Under the pieces are notes generated by a model. The model searched no databases. It had not been told where the DNA came from and saw nothing but the letters and a program-made list of their open reading frames with translations. Positions 46,479-58,270 of a DNA stretch of 64,000 nt are shown one piece after another. The position numbers and the translations under genes are program-made. The stretch's first letter is position 1. Every line of letters starts with the position of its first letter. This DNA comes from Cristatella mucedo (Eukaryota > Bryozoa > Phylactolaemata > Cristatellidae). Where the stretch lies: assembly GCA_009760855.2 (NCBI GenBank), contig WPIO01000098.1, forward strand, positions 60,001 through 124,000, read 5' to 3'.

Positions 46479-46893
46479 AAGGAGTCTTGATATGTTTGAT
46501 CAGTTGGCCCAGTTGAGTCGATTGAAAGCCGGAAGTGCTGGCTTCGTGGGTTACTGTCCAAAAAAGGCAGGCACGTGCCAACTAGCGTTTTTGACAAAAT
46601 ACTCCCTAGTAACTCTGACGTCAATACAAGTCTTCGCTCACGAACCACGAGTCCGAACCAAAATCGACCAGCACATCCAATAATGCCTGGCCCAGATGTC
46701 GATGCCACACGACACCCTGTACTAGCAATGATAAAGCATATTGGCATCTTTTTAATAAAGATCAGGTAAACTAGCTGACTAGTAATCACATGCGCTGACG
46801 ATACATAAAATACCCTATACGATTTTCATCACTTTACGCTGACAAAAGTCAGATAAACAATAACTAAGTAGAAAAAACAGCCTCGACTACTCA

Positions 46894-47190
46894 ATGGCTG
46901 CCTCTGAATGTGAAACTTGTGAGACGCAGTGCTGCCGTGAAGCCATTCACCAGTCAATAGTTGAGAAAATTACAAAGTTTAATCATGCATCCGACAAATG
47001 GAACGTGGACCGTAGCAAATACGGACAAAGGGTGTTCGACAAACGAATCCAATATATAGCATTCATAAATGATTACTATAGGCTATGCAAGCGATCATGC
47101 AAAATAATCTTCATGCTATTGGCTTCTTTTCATGACCATGCTCTGATCAGCCATAGCTCACGTGGCCTTGGCAGAGGCCTATTGGCCTAG
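46894..47190 (+). CDS. Unrecognised 98-residue ORF
   Basis: It starts MAASECETCETQCCREAIHQ and contains a Cys cluster and KYGQRVFDKRIQYIAFINDY. I recognise no family. It sits alone between repeats. It may be an exon or a transposon relic, or chance. Confidence 0.2.
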   Translation: MAASECETCETQCCREAIHQSIVEKITKFNHASDKWNVDRSKYGQRVFDKRIQYIAFINDYYRLCKRSCKIIFMLLASFHDHALISHSSRGLGRGLLA

Positions 47191-47718
47191 GTACTCGTGA
47201 TATGCAGCCAATCAGCAGTGGTATGCAGCTCCGAAAGTAGACTTGGTGTCCTGAGTCAGTGCTGCACTGCAGGTCAAGGTGAAACAGCCCGGCAGAATGG
47301 CTGTGAGCAGATTCAGCCAACGGAACATACCCGGAAGGACGAGATTTCATGCCTTACTTGCTTGCCAATAGCTCAAGGGCCCTGGTAGCATCAGGATTTC
47401 CCAAGTGAAGAACTCACCACACATTAACTTTTATAAAAGATCACCTGTTTCTAGTGGGGGACACAAAAACACTGATAATTTGTCACTGCATTCAAAGATG
47501 AACGACATGGCCCTCTACATACACTGAGACGCGAAAGTTTTTTTTCGAAACTTGGCCTGCTCTACTTTGCTTTCGGTAGTTGGAGGATTTTCTACAAAGT
47601 CAGTCATGCCGAAGTTGCTTGAAGTTTGGGAAAACATTTATCTACAACCCTAAAACAAGCACGCGTTGCTGGTGTTTGTGGGTTTATTACGAAATCGTCC
47701 ACCACGATTATTGTTTAT

Positions 47719-49800
47719 TAATAATAATAATAATAATAATAATACTAAGACATTCTTTAAAGCGCCGTCGCAGAGCTCAATCTCTTTCTAGGCACTTTAC
47801 ATTTGCTGCAAGGGAAACACGATTGAATGGTGAGTGGTATCATGCTTGATAAACAACATGAATAACATGGTTAGGGGTGACATGCACAAAGTCAGCATGC
47901 AAATGTGGTTAGTGGCAGCATGCACAGTGTCAGCATGCTGAAGCACATCTAGGACGAATCACCGGGACCGACTAAATTCTGTCCTAGATAGGTGTGTTTT
48001 TAAGTTCTTTGTAAGTATGGTCAAGTCAGGGGATGTTCTGACACAAGTGGGGAGTGAGTTCCAGGCTTTGGGAGCATACGAATTAAATGCACGGTCTCCA
48101 AAGGATTACGTTTCTACGAGGTATTGGTAAACTGTTCGATTCCAAAAAGTAGATGGAATGATGCTTAGCCTGGTGGGGAAGTAAATGTAAGAGATAGGCT
48201 GGAGCCAAACAATGGAGTGACCGAAAAGTGAGCGACAACATCTTCAAGTCGATCCGTTGCTTGACTTGTAGCCAATGTAGTTCGGCGAGAAGTGGTGTGA
48301 TTTGGCAACTGCGCTGCTCAGGACAGACAAGCCTGGCTGTGGAGTTTTGCACCAGCTGCAATCGCCTGATTACACATGCCGGTAGGCCAGCAAGCAGTGA
48401 GTTAAAGAAGTCAAGACGGTGTGTCACAAATGCATGGACCAACTTAGATGTGGTATCCTTATCTAAACTGCCCGAGTTTTAGCAATGCTGTGTAGCTAAA
48501 AGTAGGCAGACTTGACTGTGGAGCTGATGTGGTTGTCTAACGAGAGGTCACTTTGGAACATGACACCTAGATTTTGTGCAGATTCAACAGGAGATATACT
48601 TGCAGACCCGATTTTGAGCGTTAGCCTTTCCAGTTTCTGAATTACACTTGGTTTGCCCATAACTAGTAAGTTAGTTTTATCATCATTTAATTTAAGAAAA
48701 TGTGCTGCCATCCTTCTGCGGATGCCATCAATATACGAAGCGAATGAGTTAAGAGAATTCGAGGTGCTTGAAGGCTGGGAGGGATCAAAGCAAAGGTACA
48801 CCCGAGTGTCATCCGCATAGAAGTGAATGTGTAGATTGTGCTTGGCAATCGCATCGGCAAGAGGGAGAGTATAAACCGTGAAAGAGCTAGTACGGAGACC
48901 TGAGGTGCCCCATCTTTCAGAGGTGCATCGGATGATCTTTGCCCATTAACGTCAATATTCTGGAGTCTCCCACTGAGATAGGACCTGAACAGCAATACAG
49001 TGTCAGTGATGCCCAGGCGAGATGAGAGGCGCTCAAGAAGAACTTGGTGATCGATTGTATCAAATGCTGCCAAATGATCGAGCAAAACAAGCAGAGATAT
49101 TCTACCCATGTCTTCATTCCTAAGTAGGTCGTTGTACACCCGAAGAAATGCTGATTCTGTGGACTGATTAGCTCTAAAGCCAGACTGCAACTTACTCGCA
49201 ACGTTTGAAGTTTTAAGATATGAGTTCAGCTGGTCCGCCACGACTTGTTCCAGTGTCTTTGATAGGAACGTTAGCAGGGTGCCTGTGCGGTAGCTGCTCA
49301 AGTTCTCGTGGCCGCTTTCTTGAGAAGTGTCCTGACTACAGCTTTTTTGAAAGGTGCTGGGACATGCCCTGAGGCTAATGACATATTAATGAAGTTATTT
49401 ATGCATGGCAGCAGCAGATCAATGCAACGTAGGAGCGGGACAGTGGGAATAGGGTCCAAAGGTCTTGTAGTCTTCTGCGATTTAGATATGAACTTCAGAA
49501 CGAGATCACTAGTGATCTGCTTAAATTTAGATATTGAGGTGCAGCCAGGAAACGAGGAACAGTATTCGAGGGGAGATGCTGCCATCGCAGGGGTGGACTA
49601 ACTGACCTCGTCTAACTTCTGGACAAAAATCGAGAGAAGCGATCGGCTAGATCATCACAAGGATAATCAGGTAAGGAGCTAATCTGGGAGCGGTTGATGA
49701 GATGTTTGATCGTCGACAACATTTTACTTCCCTTGTCTGGTCAGGAATGCCAGCTGCCAGCTTCTGTTCTGTCTCTTAAACTCTGGCTTATTCCAAACAG
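47719..49800 (-). mobile_element. LINE A, longest copy in the window (~2.1 kb)
   Basis: Minus strand, from about 49800: DLADRFSRFLSRS-like text, SKSQKTTRPLDPIPTVPLLR, then LSSYRTGTLLTFLSKTLEQV. RT motifs follow: LQSGFRANQSTESAFLRVYN, LLVLLDHLAAFDTIDHQVLL, FRSYLSGRLQNIDVNGQRSS, and MYLCFDPSQPSS after a worn YADD. The remaining ORF, 3' UTR, stem-loop and (TTA)n tail end at 47719. Several frameshifts are present. The endonuclease domain is absent, so the copy is 5'-truncated. Confidence 0.93.
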
Positions 49801-49867
49801 CCTGAATGTTACTGAATGAAAAGAGAAACTCCATGAACAATAACAAAACAAAAACGGCAGCCGATTT

Positions 49868-51300
49868 CGTGAGATGAAAGAGTCTGATGAAGATTGCTAC
49901 TTGCATAGCTACTTATGGATATCGATTAGAGCTATCAATGGATGCAAATATTTACGGCAATCAATTTCAAGATACGGATTTAAATTTCTGGCGAACGAAA
50001 ACCATGTGAAGAAAATTGTGTGCGATTATCACAAAAACAAGAGGAATGAAACGATAACCGAAGTCAGTGGAAAACTCGATAAAAGTTTAAGTGTTAGCAC
50101 GACTGTGGATGAATACACACAACCGTGTAAGGATGACGATTCTTCGGATTGAAAATTCACTATAGTGGCAATAAAACAACAATCAAGACGGGTCTTGTTC
50201 GCATACTTGGCTTGTGCACTGCTCTCTATAAAGTTGAATCAATGATACAGCATTTGAGCGATACTGAAATAAGAATGGAAAGGGATTTGGTGCAATCTAT
50301 TCAGGACGGTGCTGCATTAAATAAGAAATGCATAATAGTCGTGACGTTGTCATCAGGCAGTTCTGCTTAAACCACACTCTGCTTGTTGTACTAGAAGAGT
50401 ACTGAGGTTGACGATTTAAACCCGGATTGGGACGATTAAGTAACAATAAATGATTTTGAAGCAGGTATGAACTTGGAAGTGATCTGCGATAATACAGTAG
50501 AAGAAGACATCGATTTCCGCGATCTGCTCACGAAATCAGAGAAAGTTGCCACATTCATCAAACAATCAGCTGTTCAAAATAAGGTCTTTCAATCTGTAAG
50601 CCGACGGTCTGACGGTACACACGTGACGAAATGCAGACAGGGAGGCTACAACAATCTTGAACCGCTCGCGGCGCAACACCACACAGCCGCTCTCTCCTCC
50701 GTCCGGCTTCCCACAGCACTTGTCCAGGCAGTGACTCAGCTTTGTGAAACCATTTCCAAATAAACCGACATGCCCCATAAATCAGCAGACATAAACGCCA
50801 TCGGCCCATATAGTCATAGCACGGCAACATAACAACCACAGAATCCAAAGTAAAAGCTGAGTTCGGACACGAGATTGAAGTGCATGTTCGTGTGAAGCTG
50901 CTATGAAACTCCACCCCAACAATGCTATGGCTGCTAGTAACGACGTAAGTCGCCATCCACGAGACAATGACTGAATTTGAGGCACTGAAATTGATTCATA
51001 CATTAGATTTCGACTCTCTTAAAACTCTTCTGAAAGCAGTAGAAACTATGAAACTTGTAGTTGAGAATTAAGGTCGAAAAGAAGCGGCGTTTATGAGTGC
51101 TGACACAGTTTCAGATTTGATGTTTAACAAGCTCTCCAACCTGAATAATAGCATTAGTACCAAACTCATGGAAATTTTAAGTGTCACGTTTAAGGGCTAT
51201 TGAACAAGGATGTCATGAGCCTTTAGCGAAGTCTCAAAGATTCATCTGTTAAAAACTACGCTAAATTTCGTAGGAAATTAAGTGTCCCATCTATTTAGAG
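49868..51300 (+). pseudogene. hAT transposase relic (second hAT group)
   Basis: Pieces in shifting frames fit a hAT transposase: YGFKFLANENHVKKIVCDYH, LSVSTTVDEYT (catalytic-Asp region, DEYT/DEWT-like), TGLVRILGLCTA and DIDFRDLLTKSEKVATFIKQ. Near 50970-51160 come EFEALKLIHTLDFDSLKTLL and EAAFMSADTVSDLMFNKLSN, like the LEALEPVKLAVEALCRRDA...LLSADTALKFML stretch of hAT proteins. I see no terminal inverted repeats. It starts about 70 bp from the truncated LINE end at 49800. Confidence 0.65.
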
Positions 51301-51905
51301 TCAACGATGTACGCGTTGTCGTCGAACTGTCGTCAAAAATGCTGAAAATCAAGATTTGTCTCATTAAGATGAATCAGATTTCTTTCTTCAAAAGGAATAA
51401 TCATCAATTGCAATCAGAGGGCAAGACAGTTTCAAAAAGCTCATGCCCGAATTCATTCTCTTCAGGAACTCTGTCCAGCCCACTGCAAACCTTCAGAAAT
51501 TGTAGAACGCAATTCTATACAATAGACCGACGTCGACCAAAAGACTTTTTTGGTCCGTACGAATTTCCGTACAAAATCAAGATCGCATTTCTCAGGCAAG
51601 TCGCTTAATGCGCTTGCATTCTTGAAATTTTATTATAAGACGTGAAAATGTATCAATTAAGAACGTATCAAGAAATCTGCATAATTATGATTATTATATA
51701 TATATACTATATTATATACGTATATATATAATTTTATTATATTTTATTATATATATATATATAATATTACATGTATATATAATTATATAGTTTATTATAT
51801 AATACAAAATATATGGTGTTCACCACAAAAATAAGCTATTGACTGTAAAATTATTGAAAAGATGAAAAAGCTGTTAACCTTTTTTTGTAAATAGCTGTTT
51901 TATAG
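51301..51905. repeat. AT-rich region with (TA)n runs
   Basis: It contains TATATA-rich runs at about 51690-51815 with no recognised coding feature; weak hAT-like text may extend into its first 300 bp. Confidence 0.7.
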
Positions 51906-51909
51906 AAAC

Positions 51910-51910
<1 letters not shown>

Positions 51911-51967
<57 letters not shown>
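51911..51967. repeat. (CTG)19 trinucleotide repeat
   Basis: Nineteen uninterrupted CTG units. No exon could be linked to it. Confidence 0.98.
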
Positions 51968-52099
51968 ACTCTCGCTCGCTTAGCGATTGATTGACGTCGC
52001 TAGTCATCCGCCGACTTTCTGCTCTTAATAAAACCGTGCACGTTTGCGATTCAATTAACGGCGAGAGAGTGCTTGCGATTGGAATCACGTCAAATGCAA

Positions 52100-53230
52100 A
52101 GCGTCCAGCACCTAAGCAAAAATATAGTTCTCTGAGCCGAACCGTCTGCGCTGGGGCGGGCCGACCGGTCCCTAGAGATCTCAGCTTCGCCCTGCGCCGA
52201 GCAAGGGCCGGATATTCGTCAACCTGCGACAGCCCCGCCCCCGGCCTAGCACTGCGACGCCCACTCAGGCGATGCGCGTCCAACGGGCCCCTCCCGTCCA
52301 AAATGGCGTACGCGGTTTTTTACGTCAGACAGACCGCGGAAACTGGTTAATCTTCGGGCTTCAATGCGAAACTTTGCCCGTGTAAAAGCTGTGCTGCCAA
52401 TGCCGACCCACCGACCGGATTTAACAGGATTTAAAGGGTGACCGGATTTAAATAGCCGTTTCCTAAAGAAAGATGGATTCCTGCGGCGCCTAATGCCATT
52501 GATCTGTCGCGCCGCGTCCGGCTGAAAAGGCGTGACAGGCAGTGAAGCAATTCGAGAGCGAGGGGAAGCAGCAGCAGCAGCGGAAACGCGGTAGCGACCG
52601 AATGGCACTCATGGCCTTGACACATTGAGCGTGCGTCCGCAGTGCAGACGAGTCGATTTTACAGCAGCCGACGTCCACGGGCGTTCAACAGCGGCCAGAG
52701 CATACACCAGCGGCTCCACGGCCTAGGGCTTCGCTCGGCTCCAATGCCGACGCCTCGGGTCTCAAATCCCCCGACTCTCCGCCCATCTCAGGTCGCAAGC
52801 TTTTTCCGCGACCTCGGCAATAAACTAGCGCACGGTCGCGTAATAATAAATAATAATTATCCGCCGTAATCCGTCTGGTTTATCTGGCTCCGCCAACGTG
52901 CCGGGGGCGGCGACCGCGGTGATCGCCGGATCGTTCGTGATGTCCCGTCGGTCTCTGCGGTCAGCGCCTGCTGTTCCGCACGTCACTGCCAGTCGGCGCC
53001 GCCATTGCCGCACTTTCTACGCCTCGCCGAGTCAAGCCGCGCTCTCGCCGTTCGAGGTCGCAACGCACGTAAAGCCAATGCGTTTAAGATGCCGCGGCAC
53101 ACCTCGACGCCCGCGGCGCGGCGCCAGCGACGAAGCGCAGTAGAGCGCCGTATCGGGCTCGTAGCTCGTATCAGCAAGTCAGGCCGACGAAAATAAGAGC
53201 CCGCATAAAGGGAGTGCAAAGGTGAAGCTC
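52100..53230. promoter_or_regulatory. CpG-rich block
   Basis: CG-dense sequence (for example GCGCGGCGCCAGCGACGAAG near 53116) contrasts with AT-rich flanks. There are several short overlapping ORFs, but none with recognisable protein features. It could be a CpG island with an unrecognised first exon. Confidence 0.35.
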
Positions 53231-53589
53231 GCATCGCAACGCCTACTTCTCTTAATTGAGATGAGGTCCCAACAGTTGCAGCGTGCCGGCGCTCAATCGG
53301 CGTAGACTTAGCGAGAGCTCTCTTAACTGCGGCGTCGTGGTCGTCGGGAGCAGCCGCATTTGAGAGCTACGTCCTCCGTGCAACTTTTGTATCTTATCGT
53401 CCTGTAGCCAGTGCTGAATCGGCTATTTTGGGCTTAAGAGTTATATCATCCAGATAGGTTCCGTACGTTTAACAACGTTATTGGAGCATTGCATTATTTT
53501 ATGGCCGCCAAAATCAGATTCTCACAGACCGCAAGTTGCTTTATATGCCGGGGACTTTAAATAAGCGAACTGCCAGTACAAGGGAGTGT
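53231..53589. other. No recognised feature
   Basis: Moderate GC; no ORF or repeat end recognised. Confidence 0.4.
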
Positions 53590-53618
53590 TATATATATAT
53601 ATATATATTTATATATAT

Positions 53619-53650
<32 letters not shown>

Positions 53651-53656
53651 CATATA
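53590..53656. repeat. (TA)n microsatellite
   Basis: TATATA runs with short interruptions. Confidence 0.95.
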
Positions 53657-53759
53657 GCATGTATACGTTTATATACTTCCTACATATATCTATGAGGAGA
53701 CACGAGGCTGAATTTCTGGCACTTATGAACCGACCTTGCATCACCGTGCTATGGTCTAC

Positions 53760-53900
53760 CGGCTCTTTTCCGTAGCCTTGAAGATTTCGCTAGCTCTCCC
53801 ATCGCGTCTGGAATCGACTACTGCAATTCAGTATTTATTGGCAAGGTTACGGAAAGAAGCCATTGAACCGCAGCAGGGTGATGCAAGGTTGGTCCATAAA
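53760..53900 (+). mobile_element. Short LINE RT-like fragment
   Basis: In one frame the text reads ASGIDYCNSVFIGKVTERSH, similar to SRLDYCNSLLAGL of CR1-like ORFs. Confidence 0.35.
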
Positions 53901-54152
53901 TGGAAGACACGTAGCCTCATGCCTCCGTATGGACACATAAGAAGTATATAAACATACACACACATATATATACACGCAAACAATATACATTTACTATATA
54001 ACGCGTCATATATTACAGGGACTTCGCTCGTTTAAAGTTTGTGATATATAAAGCAGCGTACTGAGGAGCCTGGAATTAATTGGGATATAGACTATGCCCA
54101 TCGCGCTGCAGAGGTGCGTCGTCGGTGATAAGTGTTCTGCCCTGCTGCCGGC

Positions 54153-54353
54153 TTATTTCAGCTTAAAATTGAAACCTTGGCATGCGATATCACCCCAGGT
54201 ATGCCAGTTACTAGTGGTAGTTCCTGAGTTGTAGTCATTAGCAACCGGATTCGCCATTACATCCAGCTTTGGCTTCAAAAGAAAGGGAGGTCTAGACTGA
54301 TGACTAGCTCTCTCGTACTGTACGCCTCCTTCGTTTTGATTTACTTGCGGCAC
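54153..54353 (-). CDS. Unrecognised 66-residue ORF
   Basis: It reads MPQVNQNEGGVQYERASHQS, then PPFLLKPKLDVMANPVANDY, and ends FNFKLK with a stop. The composition is protein-like, but I recognise no family. It could be an exon. Confidence 0.2.
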   Translation of the reverse strand: MPQVNQNEGGVQYERASHQSRPPFLLKPKLDVMANPVANDYNSGTTTSNWHTWGDIACQGFNFKLK

Positions 54354-54467
54354 TGTGCGACTGTGAAATACACAGCATATTGGGAAATTTTGGACGTTGA
54401 CTTACGAATTAAGTGTCGGGGTTCTTCTTGATTCTGCGTTTTGCTCTCCCTGTCCCTACCTTTCTAT

Positions 54468-54522
54468 CTTTCTCTCTTTTTCTCTCTCTTTTTTTTTCTC
54501 TTTTTCTCTCTCTCTCTCTCTT

Positions 54523-54569
<47 letters not shown>

Positions 54570-54952
54570 CTTTCTCGCTATCTCTTGCTCTCTTTCTCTC
54601 TCAATCTCTTTCTCTCTCTCATTTTCTCTTTCTTTCTCTCTCTCTCTTTTTTCTCTCCTTCTCTCTCTTTCTCTCTCATCATCTTTCTCTTTCTCTCTCT
54701 TTTCTCTCTCTTTTCTCTCTTTCTTTCTCCCTCTCTCTCTCTCTATCTCTCTCTATTTCTCTCTCCTTCTCTCTCTCTCTCCATCTTTCTCTTTCTTTCT
54801 CCCTCTCTTTCTCTCGTGCTCTCTTTCTCTTTCTCTCTCTCTCTTTCGTGCTTTCTCTCTCTTTTTTTCTCTCTCTCTCTCCTCTTTCTCTCTCTGTTGC
54901 TCTCTCTTTTTCTCTTTCTCTCTCTTTCTCTCTCTTACTCTTGTTATATTTC
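54468..54952. repeat. Long (CT)n/(CTTT)n pyrimidine tract, ~485 bp
   Basis: Imperfect CTCTCTTT units throughout. It ends in TTTCTCTCGTAG at 54960, which would make a strong 3' splice site on the plus strand. Confidence 0.97.
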
Positions 54953-54980
54953 TCTCGTAGCTACATTTGCCTGTATCCAT

Positions 54981-55247
54981 ATGGCTTCCCCGACTCTGCC
55001 CGCCACCCCGATGCCTCAGCTCCACCAGCGGTCCCTCCGCGAACGCGACGCGTGCTTAGTGATCACACGGGGACCGGGACAAACTGGAACTTGGCTCTAC
55101 GATCATCTTGGCTCTCCTGACGTCCGGCGATTGCTGCGCAACCTTCGCAAATGTCGCAGGGCTTCAGCTGCGGCGGCGCAGCTCACGCAAGCGGGACTCC
55201 GGCGATACAGGACGTGTACATACATACTGTATCCGGCGATACAGTAG
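54981..55247 (+). CDS. Possible exon after the pyrimidine tract (88 aa), unrecognised
   Basis: After ...CTCTCGTAG a Met-initiated frame reads MASPTLPATPMPQLHQRSLR, then DACLVITRGPGQTGTWLYDH and RRLLRNLRKCRRASAAAAQL, to a stop at 55247. It lies in CpG-rich DNA. No family is recognised, and there is no second line of evidence. Confidence 0.25.
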   Translation: MASPTLPATPMPQLHQRSLRERDACLVITRGPGQTGTWLYDHLGSPDVRRLLRNLRKCRRASAAAAQLTQAGLRRYRTCTYILYPAIQ

Positions 55248-56230
55248 CTCCCGCAGCGGGAACCCACATGCCAGCTGCGGCCGATAACAGCTCGCGGTCT
55301 TATGCTACCGAGCAACCTCGGCGGCGACGAAGGTAACAGCGGCGCCAGCGACACTTTAAAAAGCTACTTGCGCGTCTGACGCGGCGGTCGGGCGTACTGA
55401 GAGGAAGTATTGGGGGGGGGGCGAGGGGTCACTAGCGTTTCGAGGGGCCGCTGGAGCTTCGCAGAAAGTTAGAGGCCTACAGCGAACAGCGTTCGCCTGC
55501 ATTTCGCCTATTCGTCTGCTGGTGAAGGGAGCTGTCCGAATTTGATATTTGGGATCGCGAATCGCATCTGGAGAGGGGACGTTTTTTATGTAAGCACATA
55601 AATATAATTCGTAGGAATAGCGCCCCAAGAGAACTTAATCTCTATTCAGGCGCTGCTTCACATATACCTCGGGGCTCGAGCCCAAGATCTCAGCCACGCT
55701 TAGGTCGGGGCGAGTACCTTAACCGCTGGACCAAACCAGCTCGGCTGTGACAGTCTTTACGACCAATATTTTTCTGAGCGGAATTCGAGCAGGATTCGCG
55801 GCGCGAGAGCCAGTTCTGCGCGTGGCGTCCGGCCACAAACGCACCCGACTTGTCTCGTCGTGGGTGGCGGCCTAGGGTGAGGGGGACGAGCGGCCAGAGG
55901 AAGCCTCAGGAGCGAGTCGAGATGCCATTGGCCCGCCCGTTGACTCGCTTCGATCTCTGGCCCCTCTGGCGCCCGGTCCGCTCCTTGGCTTAATCGGGGC
56001 AACGGCCATGACCCCGAAGCCTCACCATCAACGGTTCCCAGTTTGCCCACTGAACGGAGGAGGTGCAAAGAGGGAGGATTGGAGCCGAAGCCGAGACGCC
56101 GAGTCCCGACCGGACGCACCTTCGCGGCTCGCGACCCACGGACAGACGCGCGGCGCATTCGCGATGCACGCGCCGCGAGTCCGCACTATCAAAGAGTGGC
56201 GCGCGTACGCGGCAATTCTTGCTTCTGTCC
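55000..56230. promoter_or_regulatory. CpG-rich block
   Basis: CG-dense, with GGCGCATTCGCGATGCACGC near 56152. It is interrupted by a SINE2 at 55596-55747. It is a possible CpG island; no gene could be defined. Confidence 0.3.
55596..55747 (-). mobile_element. SINE2 copy
   Basis: On the minus strand, the head is GCCGAGCTGGTTTGGTCCAG, with CGGTTAAGGTACTCG and a B box (GGGCTCGAGCCC). The tail is GCGCCTGAATAGAGATTAAG and TTCTCTTGGGGCGCTATTCC. Confidence 0.88.
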
Positions 56231-56629
56231 TACGTCCATATTCTTTCTTGTAGGAATTCAGAACGTTCAGTCTTCCTCAAAGTCTAGCGTCTTACTCACT
56301 CTCTCTCTCTCTCCTCGCTCTCCCCAGAGAGATAGTGGGAATATTGTAATATTGTCTTGGTTAGGAAGTTTGGAAATGACAATCCGAGACGGGCCTCTGC
56401 GTGAATTTTAACCTTCAAGATTGCCTTCGTCACCCGCCGCCTCATTATTTGATTCTTATATGATGAGCTCGTAGTTTTACATAAACAGAGACTCTTCCGG
56501 AACGCTCCGACAATGGCACCGGTCACGTCGTCTGCCTAGCTTTTCAAAGCGATGAAGAAGGCGTGCCCCAGACGGCGCCAATTGATTGATCGGTCGTTCG
56601 ACCTTGCCCGCGACTCGACCAAGACGTAA

Positions 56630-56770
56630 TAATAATAATAATAATGCACTTGATAAAGCGCCCTAAGAAAACTCAATCTCTCTCTCTAGGCACTTTACAT
56701 TTGCTGCAAAGGGAAATGCAACTGAATGGTGAGTAATATCATGCTTGATAAACAACAGAATGAATTGAAC
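56630..56770 (-). mobile_element. LINE A 3' tail
   Basis: TAATAATAATAATAATGCAC, the stem-loop in reverse complement and a short 3' UTR up to AACAACAGAATGAATTG. Confidence 0.85.
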
Positions 56771-56892
56771 AGCGTTTAGCTTCCAAGTCTTCGTTAAAGC
56801 TTCCCCAAGTCAAGGACCACCCCACCACTCTTGGTAACGTACGGACTAAAGACTCAAGCAGGACAGCATTACGACGGGTGCAAGACTCGCAG

Positions 56893-56980
56893 CCTAAATG
56901 CAAATGTAAAGAGCGCCTAGAAAGAGATTAAGTTCTCTGAGGGCGCTTTATCAAGTGCAATATTATTATTATTATTAAAT
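56893..56980 (+). mobile_element. LINE A terminal tail, opposite orientation
   Basis: AAATGTAAAGAGCGCCTAGA, the stem-loop and ATTATTATTATT. It faces the tail at 56630, about 120 bp away. Confidence 0.85.
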
Positions 56981-56984
56981 GCTG

Positions 56985-58025
56985 CTGGAAGCGCCCACGT
57001 ACCCGGGGCGCTTGTAAGCTAATATTTATGCCAGGAAGTAGCTCAGGGCAGGAAGTGGTCGAGCCCAAACGGAAGAGTGGGCGGGCCGAATGTCACGTGG
57101 TTGGCGCAGAACAAAGCGGGATTGATGGTGGCGCGGGTCCGGCCTTGTGGTAGGTATGGCGGGTGTAAGCTGTGTGAGCTAATGAGCACGCAAGATTGCT
57201 TAATGAGCTTTTTCTACTGCAATACACTTAAATGTACGAACTTATATAATTTTGTTATGTCCACTCTGTTAGTGAGCGTGCTGTGCAGCTAGTTCTTTCC
57301 GGCAGTGTGATGGGAGTCAGGGGCATCAACACCCCGGTTCTAAAGGGATCTTGGAATAGCCCGCACTGCTCCCGGGTGTGCTGTTCGTCGCTCACGCGGT
57401 TCTATCCGGAACCGTCATGTTGTATCTTGTTCTTGACTAAAGTTCGCATTGACAACAGCGCTTGCTCTTTTTATAATTCGTGTATTTTCTGACCGCAAGA
57501 TGGCGGTTGGATCGTGAGTGTAATTAGGGTCCAAATTTTGAGCACTGCTCAGCGGCCAATGCAAACAGCTTCTGGGTCACGAGCCTTTCGATATACCCGC
57601 AGTCATGCTCTGCCATTTCATTAGGTACCCTGTCGCACTGGTTATGGTTTCGGAGAGGGGTGGTTGCAAAGTTTATGCAGTTTCCCAAGTCGCTTTTACG
57701 GAGCTGCCTAGGTATGCAGCTGTTCTGAGTCCTAGTAGCTGCCCTGATCGCTCCGAAATCCAAACGCTGGTGTTACCATCCGGCTGGTGCTGTATAGGCA
57801 AACCTGACAGCTTATGGTGCAGTATCAGTTAGCTTAACGAGCACGGCTCCCCACCGTGCCTGAATCGCCCTTCAAATCTTAGCTGCACATCGTCTGATCG
57901 CTGTTGCCGAAGCGACTAGCTTGCTTGCAGTCGGCTCATTCTACTGGAACTGCTACACTGGAGTTGCTCGGCTCCCTGTAACGGAATTAGGGTTCTTGCA
58001 AAGCCATGCCTAGCCTACGTTTAAC
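56985..58025. other. No recognised gene
   Basis: Mixed-composition sequence; small ORFs only, none with recognisable features. Confidence 0.4.
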
Positions 58026-58029
58026 TTGA

Positions 58030-58270
58030 GCATCTAGCTGCAGCATGAAGTGTTGGCTGGAGTGCAGCGAGGCACTTGGCCGACGAGCGATGTTTTTTGT
58101 TGGCAACGAACACTTTTGCTCTGCATGTCCTAGACTGTGGAACTTACTCCCACAATTCTTACGTAACGACATCTTCTCTCCTGCTACCAGTTATGGCACA
58201 CCCTTTCCAGCTTCTTCCCGAGCTGCTACTTACAGGCTACTCACCCCAACTGCTCTCCTGCTGAGTGATG
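58030..58270 (+). mobile_element. LINE B ORF-end fragment
   Basis: TTTTGCTCTGCATGTCCTAG, ACTGTGGAACTTACTCCCAC and GAGCTGCTACTTACAGGCTA correspond to FSSAGPRLWNSLP...SCYFHA of LINE B. It is frame-shifted. Confidence 0.75.

Noticed and set aside
53005-53234. Arg-rich open frames in the CpG-rich block
   Set aside because: Arg/Ala-rich text on both strands is typical of chance frames in CG-rich DNA.
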